64,000 nt of DNA from assembly GCF_003330765.1 (NCBI RefSeq), contig NZ_CP024904.1:310001-374000 (forward strand), written 5' to 3'. Position numbers and translations under genes: made by a program. Position 1 is the first letter of the stretch; every line of letters starts with the position of its first letter. The notes beneath the pieces are model-generated. The model did no database searches. It was not told the DNA's origin and saw only the letters and a program-made list of their open reading frames with translations. Shown in pieces: positions 57,757 through 64,000 of this stretch. The DNA is from Burkholderia pyrrocinia. Its GTDB lineage: Bacteria; Pseudomonadota; Gammaproteobacteria; Burkholderiales; Burkholderiaceae.

Positions 57757-58431
57757 ATGCGCATTGAAACGTCGTTTCTGTTCGATCTCGACGGCACGCT
57801 CGTCGACAGCGTCTATCAGCACGTGCTCGCGTGGAAGGAAGCGCTCGATGCCGAGGGCATCGAACTGTCGGTGTGGCGCATCCACCGCAAGATCGGCATG
57901 AGCGGCGGCCTGTTCCTGAATCAGCTGCTGCGCGAGACGGCGGGCGACATCGACGCCGAGCGCGTCGAACGGCTCGCCCGGCTGCATGCGGCCGCATACC
58001 AGCGGCTGCGCGCGCAGGTGCGGCCGCTGCCGGGCGCGCGCGAATTGCTGGCCGCGCTGTCGGCGGCGGGCATTCGCTGGGCGATCGCCACCAGCGGGCG
58101 GATGGAAACGGCCGCCATCAATCTCGAGGCGCTCGGCGTCGATCCGGCCAGGAACGTCGTCGTCACGCGCGACCAGGTCAAGTACGCGAAGCCGGACCCC
58201 GACCTGTTCCTGACCGCGGCCGCGCAGCTGAACGTGCCGATCGAACACACCGTCGTGGTCGGCGACAGCATCTGGGACATGCTCGCCGCCAGCCGCTGTC
58301 GCGCACTCGGCGTCGGGCTGCTGTCGGGCGGGTACGGCAGCGACGAACTGGAACGCGCGGGCGCGCTGCGCGTGTATGACGATCCGGCGGATCTGCTGTG
58401 GCATCTCGACGAAATTGCCGCGCGACCCTGA
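57757..58431 (+). CDS. HAD-family phosphatase (phosphoglycolate/beta-phosphoglucomutase-like)
   Basis: A 224-residue HAD hydrolase. Motif I is FLFDLDGTLVDSVYQHV with both Asp, motif II IAIATSGR-like WAIATSGRMET, motif III KYAKPDPDLFL, and motif IV VVGDSIWDMLAA. A small helical cap lies after motif I. It is likely to remove phosphate from a small metabolite. GGGAG lies 6 bases before the ATG. Confidence 0.9.
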   Translation: MRIETSFLFDLDGTLVDSVYQHVLAWKEALDAEGIELSVWRIHRKIGMSGGLFLNQLLRETAGDIDAERVERLARLHAAAYQRLRAQVRPLPGARELLAALSAAGIRWAIATSGRMETAAINLEALGVDPARNVVVTRDQVKYAKPDPDLFLTAAAQLNVPIEHTVVVGDSIWDMLAASRCRALGVGLLSGGYGSDELERAGALRVYDDPADLLWHLDEIAARP

Positions 58432-58507
58432 ATCGCCCGGATCGCCGAAAACACCTTCGCTGGATTGATGTCGATCGCATCGCGCCTCATGCGGGGCTGC
58501 ATGTTGT

Positions 58508-58645
58508 GGCCGCGATCGACGCCCGCGAGCAACGCTTCGTTCTCGGTCAGCCAGTCGGGGCCGTCGGCCGTCGACACGACCAACTCGATGCGCGCGTCGT
58601 CGACATACACCTGCACCTCGTCACACCACGCGCCGCTTTCGTCGT
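58508..58645 (-). pseudogene. Left partial copy of the gene at the right window edge
   Basis: The minus strand reads SGAWCDEVQVYVDDARIELV, then STADGPDWLTENEALLAGVDRG. The gene at 63814-64000 reads SGAWRDEVQVYVGGERIELV, then PAADGPDWMTENEALLAGVERG. Nucleotide identity is high over about 140 bases and stops after the RG. The left copy then runs into unrelated sequence and lacks the IDKRIDDD end, so it looks like a broken duplicate bordering the heat-shock island. The family is not recognised. Confidence 0.7.
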
Positions 58646-58927
58646 AGACCGCATTAAAACTGTCACCGCTGCGATAGCAAATGCGTCAATTCGCGCTCGC
58701 CAGACTCACCGAGGACGGCGGGCCTTACAGCGCATGGGTTTCGACCTCGTGAAATCAGCGTGTCTCGGCTTGGCCGACTGGATCTTCGCTCCGCCGGGCA
58801 TGACGCCTTGGCTCCCGTCGGGCGGCTCACGGCCAGCTTCGGCCGCCCAGACGGTGCGCGCGGGCGCGGCCGCTTCCGCGCCGACATGAGACGGCCATCG
58901 AGGATAAAAGGCCTCAGCTGGATGGAC

Positions 58928-59550
58928 TTACCGCTCGCTCCTCCGTGCCCACTTGGCGACAAGTGGCAAAGCGGCATGCAGCCGCACAAAAACAAAAACC
59001 ACGGGGCGAGGCCCGTGGCAATTCACTATCGGCGCAGCCTGACCTGCCAGGACGGGCTTGCAGTGTACTATTCGTACGTTCCAGTAGAATGCCGCCTGCG
59101 TACTGCGCTTGCTGGCAACATTGACGGTCTTCGTCTGATCGCGATTCTTGTAGGTCGCGTGCACCGTATAGCGGCCGGGACGCAGCTTGACCAGCATGAA
59201 CGGGCCGAGCGAATCGGCCTGCAGCACCTCGTTGTTGTGCGCGTCGACGATCGGACGTCGACATCAGCGAGAAAGTCAGATCCCTGTCCGAAGAACTGCA
59301 TCGACAGCGGCCAACGGGTTTGCTCTCGCTCCAGCGCCTTCGATTCGTCCTGGCCGACGCCGCCCGACACGTAGGATAGGTCGCCCTGATGCTGGATCTG
59401 CGGCAAGCCGCCGGCACAGCTGCCGTCAATGCCGGTGCCGCCGACCGCCCCAGTGGCCTGCGTCGCAAACGCGCTGCCGGCAACGCCGGACACGAAGGCT
59501 GCTACAACGGCTGCGGCGACAACCATACGCTTGTTGCTTTGTACTTCCAT
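58928..59550 (-). pseudogene. Secreted carboxypeptidase-regulatory-like protein with frameshift
   Basis: The reading starts at 59550 with GGGGGGAA before it. MEVQSNKRMVVAAAVVAAFV leads into a signal peptide ending SAFA-TQ, then GTGIDGSCAGGLPQIQHQGD and FFGQGSDFLADVDV. Near 59250 the meaningful reading moves to the next frame: VDAHNNEVLQADSLGPFMLV, LRPGRYTVHATYKNRDQTKT. This is a beta-sandwich with GRYTVHATYKN as in CarboxypepD_reg domains. One base is apparently lost or gained. Its right end is uncertain because that frame runs on to 58928. Confidence 0.6.
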
Positions 59551-59807
59551 GGCATTCCCCCCTACGTCTGAACATCTGGATTGCACGGAAAATCGCGGGT
59601 ACGTTCGCCGCCCGCGTGCGCGCTCCTCCTACGAACCGGCTATTTACCTCCGAGCCACTGACCACAAGCAGTACTTATTGAAAAACCATTCATGTTTCCC
59701 AGTAAATTGCCGTGGTTGCTGGCTTTTTCTGGTTGTTATTCGGCGGCCTTCAGCGATGTCCCGGCTCAAGAACCGGATCGAACCGAAAGCGCATATCTGC
59801 CGCGCAT

Positions 59808-60112
59808 GTCGGTGACGCCGATGTTGACTTGCGGGAAAGCGCCGCGCCTGACGGAACGGATGCTGGATGGGAAGCCCCCGAACAGTTCGTCGATCTGCCG
59901 CTGTAAGCGGTAGAACTCGCTGAAGAGGTCGTTCCCGAAGTAGAGAGACCACTCATGGTCGTATCCTCCTTCACGATGGTGGAAAGAGGCGAACGGGCAC
60001 ACGCACTCCAGTTCGCCTGCCAGGCCTCTGGCAAACAAATCGAAACACGCAGCGCGATAACGCGACTGCTTGAGCGACACCCAGAATAGGAACGTCCGCG
60101 CGAAATTTCAAG
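59808..60112 (-). repeat. Inverted copy of the hsp20 promoter and 5' end (hsp20 pseudogene)
   Basis: The minus strand here repeats 60661-60963 with about 16 substitutions and a 2-base insertion by hand count, from the CTTGAA promoter box to codon 49 of hsp20. The ATG at 59956 is kept, but the insertion just after codon 3 breaks the frame, and homology ends at VNIGVTD, so this copy is dead. Upstream signals (promoter, ribosome site and the masking stem) are conserved. Confidence 0.85.
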
Positions 60113-60169
60113 GAGATGCGCCAGAGGGTTGCAAGGGTGCGAAGGCTGTCGGGACGCTGCGAGTTTCAC

Positions 60170-60556
60170 TCACTGAATCGGCGGCACCGAGCCGAGCTTT
60201 TGTGCGAGCAGGCGTTCATAGACGCCAAAACTCAGGTCGACCTCGGCCTGCGCAACCGTGTTCACCGTCAGCGTCAGCTGCTCGGGCAGCAAGCCGAGCA
60301 CGGTAGCCAGCGCCACCTCTAATTGTGCGGCGCACAGGCGGTCTTCCGCCACGGTGGTGCCGACAAAGATGTCATAAGCCTTGTCCTGATCCCGGAACAC
60401 GACTTCCACGAGCCGCGCACGAGCGCTCATGTTGTTTTCGATTGCAAGACGCGCTACGTTGGCGACCGTGCGCAACGTCTCTGTCGGAAAACCTCTTGTC
60501 GAGCGAAGTCTCACCCTGTGTTTGCCCAGTGTCAGCCATTCCACGTCGAAATCCAT
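60170..60556 (-). CDS. Hypothetical protein between the hsp20 inverted copies
   Basis: A 128-residue protein, MDFDVEWLTLGKHRVRLRST at the start and VDLSFGVYERLLAQKLGSVP at the end. The middle AIENNMSARARLVEVVFRDQ looks helical. The family is not recognised and there are no membrane segments. GGAG is 7 bases before the ATG at 60556. A sigma32-like promoter lies upstream at 60592-60620, so it is probably heat-induced with hsp20. Confidence 0.65.
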   Translation of the reverse strand: MDFDVEWLTLGKHRVRLRSTRGFPTETLRTVANVARLAIENNMSARARLVEVVFRDQDKAYDIFVGTTVAEDRLCAAQLEVALATVLGLLPEQLTLTVNTVAQAEVDLSFGVYERLLAQKLGSVPPIQ

Positions 60557-60591
60557 ACCCGTCTCCTTATAAAAAAACGCAATGCGCGTCG

Positions 60592-60620
60592 AGAATAAGG
60601 GCGGCAAAGGGGATTTCAAG
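60592..60620 (-). promoter_or_regulatory. Sigma32-like promoter
   Basis: On the minus strand CTTGAA (60615-60620) is followed after 15 bases by CTTATTCT (60592-60599). This resembles the sibling promoter at 60661. It faces the 128-residue gene. Confidence 0.5.
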
Positions 60621-60660
60621 GCCCGCGCGACATGACCCTGCGGCCATCCAACGCACCCCT

Positions 60661-60690
60661 CTTGAAATTTCGCTTGGGCGTTCCTATTCT
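60661..60690 (+). promoter_or_regulatory. Sigma32-like promoter of hsp20
   Basis: CTTGAA at 60661-60666, then a 16-base gap and CCTATTCT at 60683-60690. This approximates the heat-shock consensus CTTGAA/CCCCATNT. An equivalent promoter exists in the inverted copy. Confidence 0.6.
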
Positions 60691-60783
60691 GGGTGTCGCT
60701 CAGGCAGTCGCGTTATCGCGCTGCGTGTTTCGATTTGTTTGCCAGAGGCCTGGCAGGCGAACTGGAGCGCGTGTGCCCGTTCG

Positions 60784-60808
60784 CCTCTTTTCAGCATCTT
60801 GAAGGAGG
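60784..60808 (+). promoter_or_regulatory. Candidate RNA thermometer masking the hsp20 ribosome site
   Basis: In the leader RNA, CCTCTTTTCA (60784-60793) can pair with TGAAGGAGG (60800-60808) across a 6-base loop with one bulge and one G-U pair, so AGGAGG is base-paired at low temperature. The inverted copy keeps the same stem (CCTCTTTCCA with TGAAGGAGG) although its loop differs. Confidence 0.55.
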
Positions 60809-60816
60809 ATATGACC

Positions 60817-61257
60817 ATGAGTGATCTCTACTTCGGGGACGACCTCTTCAGCGAGTTCTACCGCTTGCAGCGGCAGATCGACGAACTGTCCAGGGGCTTC
60901 CCATCCAGCATCCGCTCCGGCAGGCGCGGCGCTTTCCCGCAAGTCAACATCGGCGTCACCGACGACACCATCGAGATCGTCGCTTTCGCGCCCGGGATGA
61001 GGCCGGCTGAACTCGACGTTTCGATCGACAAGGGCCTGTTGACAATCAGCGGCGAGCGCAAGCCATCAACGCCCGATGGCGATAGCGACCGCAAGGTCCA
61101 CGCCCAGGAGCGCTTTTCCGGCACCTTCAGGCGGGTCATCGAACTCCCGCAGAACGCCAACCCCGACAAGGTGCAGGCGCGTTATGTGGATGGCTGTCTG
61201 TGCGTGACGGTCAACAAGCAGGAGTCGTCCAAGCCCCGGTCGATTACGGTCCAATGA
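60817..61257 (+). CDS. Small heat-shock protein Hsp20 (1 of 3)
   Basis: ATP-independent holdase chaperone, 146 residues. The alpha-crystallin domain spans VNIGVTDDTIEIVAFAPGMR to IELPQNANPDKVQARYVDG, with the conserved GCLCVTV in place of GVLTITV. The short N-terminal arm is FSEFYRLQRQIDEL. ATG 60817 is used rather than 60811, because AGGAGG lies 8 bases away and the copy at 59956 has lost the upstream ATG. It is followed 15 bases later by the second hsp20. Confidence 0.92.
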   Translation: MSDLYFGDDLFSEFYRLQRQIDELSRGFPSSIRSGRRGAFPQVNIGVTDDTIEIVAFAPGMRPAELDVSIDKGLLTISGERKPSTPDGDSDRKVHAQERFSGTFRRVIELPQNANPDKVQARYVDGCLCVTVNKQESSKPRSITVQ

Positions 61258-61272
61258 TTTGAGGAGAGAGCC

Positions 61273-61686
61273 ATGAGCGATACCACTCAAGTTATCGAAC
61301 GCGATCAGCAAACCAGCGTGACGCCCAGCACGCAGGCGAAGTCCGTGGAACGTCGGGCGACCATCGTGCCGGCCGTCGATGTCTTCGAGGACCAAACGGG
61401 CATCACGGTTGTGGCCGATCTGCCCGGCGTCTCGAAGGACCGGCTAGATGTGAAGGTGCAGGATGGCAACCTCGTTATCGAGGCGGAGGCCAGCGTGCCG
61501 ACACCCGACGGCTTGCGGCTGCGGCATGCCGAAATCCAGGCGCCTGGCTACTTCCGTGCCTTTACACTGGGTTCGGATTTCGACACGACAAAGATCGAGG
61601 CGCACCTGCAGGACGGCGTGCTGACACTGCACATTCCCCGTCGCGAGGAAGCGCGCCCTCGTCGCATCGAGGTCAAGGCCGGATAA
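61273..61686 (+). CDS. Small heat-shock protein Hsp20 (2 of 3)
   Basis: A 137-residue sHsp. VPAVDVFEDQTGITVVADLP, DRLDVKVQDGNLVIEAEA and FRAFTLGSDFDTTKIEAHLQ form the crystallin domain, with the DGVLTLHIP signature before the C-terminal tail. It is more divergent from copy 1 than a recent duplicate, so the pair is an old tandem arrangement. GAGGAGAG precedes the ATG. It is in one operon with copy 1. Confidence 0.93.
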   Translation: MSDTTQVIERDQQTSVTPSTQAKSVERRATIVPAVDVFEDQTGITVVADLPGVSKDRLDVKVQDGNLVIEAEASVPTPDGLRLRHAEIQAPGYFRAFTLGSDFDTTKIEAHLQDGVLTLHIPRREEARPRRIEVKAG

Positions 61687-61765
61687 CCCGGAGCACGCCA
61701 TTACGACAATCAGGAAAGCGGGTGACGCCGACGCGGCGCCACCAGCGCGCTTGTGGGAGTTCGTT

Positions 61766-62047
61766 ATGGAAAACGTCACACGGGAGCCCTGGAAAGGGCA
61801 CCAGATCAACATCCGTGCAGTGCCGGTTCGATACATTCAGACGCCGGCATCCGCTCCTGATGGCTATGTGGCGGTGGTGCAGATCTGCCTGAACGGCGAG
61901 GTGCTGGCGGACTGGCACCTGCCGCGTTACGGTGAACTATGGCGCAGTCGGCAGGAAGCCGAGCGCGAAGCCATGCAATACGCCGTGCGGCTGATCAATC
62001 GTGGTGTATTCGATGAACCGGTGCAAGCGTTGGGTTTGGCCTCGTAG
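61766..62047 (+). CDS. Hypothetical protein of the heat-shock operon
   Basis: A 93-residue protein, MENVTREPWKGHQINIRAVP to LGLAS. It contains a beta-rich PVRYIQTP and VAVVQICLNGEVLADWHLPR, then a helical REAMQYAVRLINRGV-type end. The family is not recognised. GGGAG is 6 bases before ATG 61766. It lies between two hsp20 genes on the same strand and is likely co-expressed. Confidence 0.65.
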   Translation: MENVTREPWKGHQINIRAVPVRYIQTPASAPDGYVAVVQICLNGEVLADWHLPRYGELWRSRQEAEREAMQYAVRLINRGVFDEPVQALGLAS

Positions 62048-62119
62048 CACGTTGGAGCGACGTCGGACCTTCCCACGCATACTTCATGCAAATCATCATG
62101 CAATTCGTAGGAGGATGAA

Positions 62120-62686
62120 ATGAACACTGAGCTGAGTAAATGGAACCCGTTCAAATTCCTGCGCAAAACGCAAACCGAAAAGGTTGGCGAGCAATCGTCA
62201 TCCAACGCGCCAACGTCGAAGCACTGGCCGGCCGAGTGGCCCGATGTGTCGCGGCTCCTCTCGTCGGACCCGTGGCACGCGATGGGTGAATTGCTGCGCG
62301 ATCCGTTCGCAGGCTTCGGCGGTCTTGACCGATGGTTCGGCGACTTCAGCTCGTCGCGCTTCCAGCCGCGCATCGATGTCGTCGACGACGGCGACGCGCT
62401 GCGCATCACCGCCGAGCTGCCGGGAATGGATCGCGAGGATTTGCAGACGTCCATCGAAGACGGCGTCCTGGTCCTGCGTGGCGACAAGAAGCAGGACACG
62501 AGGAGCGAGGAAAACGGCTGCTATCGGCTGGAACGGTCGCACGGCTCATTCACGCGCACGATTCCGCTGCCCGATGGGGTCGATGTCGACAAGGTGGACG
62601 CGAAGTTTGATAAGGGCGTCTTGACGCTTCGATTGCCGAAGACGGCTTCCGCTCGCTCCGCAGTCAGGAAGATCGAGATCAACTAA
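62120..62686 (+). CDS. Small heat-shock protein Hsp20 (3 of 3)
   Basis: A 188-residue sHsp with a longer N-terminal arm (WNPFKFLRKTQTEKV). The crystallin domain has FQPRIDVVDDGDALRITAEL, DREDLQTSIEDGVLVLRGDK and a C-terminal DKGVLTLRLPKT, typical of class A bacterial sHsps. AGGAGGAT precedes the ATG. It is the third chaperone of the operon. Confidence 0.94.
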   Translation: MNTELSKWNPFKFLRKTQTEKVGEQSSSNAPTSKHWPAEWPDVSRLLSSDPWHAMGELLRDPFAGFGGLDRWFGDFSSSRFQPRIDVVDDGDALRITAELPGMDREDLQTSIEDGVLVLRGDKKQDTRSEENGCYRLERSHGSFTRTIPLPDGVDVDKVDAKFDKGVLTLRLPKTASARSAVRKIEIN

Positions 62687-62722
62687 AAACCTTCTGCACG
62701 TAGGATCGAACGGTAGCGTGCC

Positions 62723-62758
62723 CCGGGCGGCGTGGTATTCATTCGCTACGCCGCCCGG
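62723..62758 (+). other. Long GC-rich hairpin between hsp20-3 and psiE
   Basis: CCGGGCGGCGT (62723-62733) and ACGCCGCCCGG (62748-62758) make a perfect 11-bp stem with a 14-base loop. There is no T-run, so it may be a processing or attenuation hairpin, not an intrinsic terminator. Confidence 0.5.
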
Positions 62759-62915
62759 CGACACTGCGGGATCGACACCGCTAACGGCGAGCATACTACA
62801 CGCTCGGAAGAAGCTCGCAAGCACGCACCAACGAACAAGGAAGCCTGCGAGCAACCAGGGGTAGCTGGAAACAACGCGGCGATAGCAGAAACCACGAACA
62901 ATCTGGAGGGACACA

Positions 62916-63407
62916 ATGAATGACATAAGGAATGTGGCCAACAGACTGATGGACGCACTCCGGTGGGAGCCGCGCGTCCTTGGCTTTTACGAGCGTTTCG
63001 AACAGGCTGTCGCGCACATCCTGAGCACCGTCATTTCCGTCATCATCGCCATATCACTGTGGCAACTCATCCGTGCGGTAGGCGTATTGCTCGTTCGGGA
63101 AGCGCTGAACCCGCTGGATCATGCCGTGTTCCAGACGGTCTTTGGCATGATCATGACGTTGCTGATTGCGATGGAATTCAAGCACTCCATCATCCGCGTG
63201 ATGCTTCGACGTGACCATATCGTGCAGGTGAAAACGGTCGTGCTGATCGCTTTGCTCGCGATTGCGCGCAAATTCATTATTCTTGATCCGAACACCGATC
63301 CGGAACGGATTGGAGCCTTGGCCGCTGCCCTTCTGGCTCTGGGCGGGGTCTATTGGCTCATGCGTCAGCGCGATGATCGGGTTGAAGTGGAAGGCTTGCC
63401 GGACTGA
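62916..63407 (+). CDS. psiE: Phosphate-starvation-inducible PsiE-like membrane protein
   Basis: A 163-residue inner-membrane protein with four helices (HILSTVISVIIAISLWQLIR, VFQTVFGMIMTLLIAMEF, TVVLIALLAIARKFIIL, ALAAALLALGGVYWLM) and the PsiE-type FKHSIIRVMLRRDHIVQVK loop. PsiE is a regular member of transferable heat- and stress-tolerance loci together with hsp20 genes. GGAGG precedes the ATG at 62916. Function is not established. Confidence 0.88.
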   Translation: MNDIRNVANRLMDALRWEPRVLGFYERFEQAVAHILSTVISVIIAISLWQLIRAVGVLLVREALNPLDHAVFQTVFGMIMTLLIAMEFKHSIIRVMLRRDHIVQVKTVVLIALLAIARKFIILDPNTDPERIGALAAALLALGGVYWLMRQRDDRVEVEGLPD

Positions 63408-63813
63408 CATTGACTGACGACGCTCTCACAGCGGGACGCCGAACAGACTCGATTGAAAGGGCTACAGGCCGGGTCGAGAGGGATCCTGCGGCGCGGACAG
63501 CCGCGGCGGTGAGCGACCTTTGCCCGCGATCCGCAGGCGTCCGGAAAGGCCGACAGCGGTGAGTCCGCGCGTCAGGATCGACTGTCTGATGTCGACGTGA
63601 AAGCTGCCCGTCGCACATTGCATCCGACCGTCTCTTGCGGGTCGGGTGGCACCGATCGGGACGGCGGGGAAAGGATCTCGTTGATTAGCGCATCGATCTC
63701 CTATGCGAAGTCTCTGACGCGAATTGACGACATTATTTTGGTGAGACTGTCGACAAAGTCGTCAATTCAAGCGCCAGATACGATGAAGCGTGAGGATTCT
63801 GGCTCGATGCCGG
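63408..63813. other. Right flank of the heat-shock island with short repeats
   Basis: No gene is seen. GAATTGACGAC (63721-63731) and GTCGTCAATTC (63758-63768) form a perfect 11-bp inverted repeat with a 26-base spacer. CGTCAATTC followed by CCAGA at 63760-63778 repeats the left-border sequence at 58684-58704. These are candidate boundary or attachment sequences. Confidence 0.5.
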
Positions 63814-64000
63814 TCAATCATCATCAATGCGCTTGTCAATCAGGTAGCGACCGCGCTCGACGCCCGCGAGCAACGCTTCGTTCTCGGTCATCCAGTCGGG
63901 GCCGTCGGCCGCCGGCACGACCAGTTCGATGCGCTCGCCGCCGACATACACCTGCACCTCGTCGCGCCACGCGCCGCTGTCGTTGCGCCGCGCCCACACG
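63814..64000 (-). CDS. Unrecognised gene, 3' part only
   Basis: At least 62 codons on the minus strand end RGRYLIDKRIDDD with a stop at 63814. The 5' end lies beyond the window. The core (DEVQVYVGGERIELV, PDWMTENEALLAGV) is nearly identical to the broken copy at 58508-58645. I do not recognise the family. This copy is likely the intact one. Confidence 0.65.
   Translation of the reverse strand, partial: VWARRNDSGAWRDEVQVYVGGERIELVVPAADGPDWMTENEALLAGVERGRYLIDKRIDDD

Noticed and set aside
58700..58920. Possible insertion-sequence remnant left of the island genes
   Set aside because: No transposase motif or terminal repeats could be read in any frame.

Overview
The window looks like a Burkholderia chromosome segment, probably Burkholderia cepacia complex. 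The reasons are the very high GC with strong third-position bias, Burkholderia-type porins, and the density of aromatic-acid catabolism genes and LysR/AraC/IclR regulators. I saw no rRNA, tRNA, CRISPR array or replication origin. All identifications come from reading motifs, with no database search.

Layout: (1) 1-5427 is the mhp meta-cleavage cluster for 3-(3-hydroxyphenyl)propionate. mhpA-mhpB-mhpD-mhpF run on the minus strand and mhpF leaves the window; a divergent IclR-type mhpR and an 8-bp-arm palindrome lie between. (2) 5810-14497 carries a TPR/glycosyltransferase-9-like protein, a sulfonate-type binding protein, a porin, and a tauD-A-B-C-type sulfonate uptake and desulfonation operon. 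(3) 15038-18134 has flavohaemoglobin hmp, then a hipBA toxin-antitoxin pair behind a regularly phased operator array. (4) 18372-31007 is ordinary housekeeping and stress material: small membrane proteins, YoaK-like, ribbon-helix-helix, spermidine-synthase-like, PhnA, a divergent HPr-like protein, AhpD-like and peroxiredoxin enzymes, SDR, LysR, AraC with an ene-reductase, GNAT, a scar with two gene fragments, a DUF1641 protein and a low-affinity iron permease-like protein. (5) 31305-39342 holds a GH15 enzyme, an SDR remnant and an unusual terminal oxidase locus (CoxII-cytochrome c, a CoxI-CoxIII fusion, and a frameshifted tri-haem cytochrome).

(6) 40889-56358 is a second aromatic block. It holds a tannase/feruloyl-esterase-like enzyme and a porin. 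A catR/benM-like LysR gene converges on a catB-catA-benA-benB-benC-benD-ridA run, headed by a perfect ATAC-N7-GTAT operator. A benzaldehyde/benzyl alcohol dehydrogenase pair has an AcoR-like regulator lacking the AAA+ domain. Together these would turn benzyl alcohol into benzaldehyde, benzoate, catechol and muconolactone; catC is not in the window. (7) 56380-58431 holds an MFS exporter and a HAD hydrolase.

(8) 58508-63988 is the most unusual part: a small heat-shock island with three hsp20 genes, a fourth truncated copy inside a 300-bp inverted duplication, unknown small genes, and psiE. It has sigma32-like promoters and a hairpin masking the first hsp20 Shine-Dalgarno. It is flanked by two copies of the same gene segment and by short repeats, as expected of a transferred stress-tolerance locus. 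Its gene set recalls reduced versions of the transmissible locus of stress tolerance.
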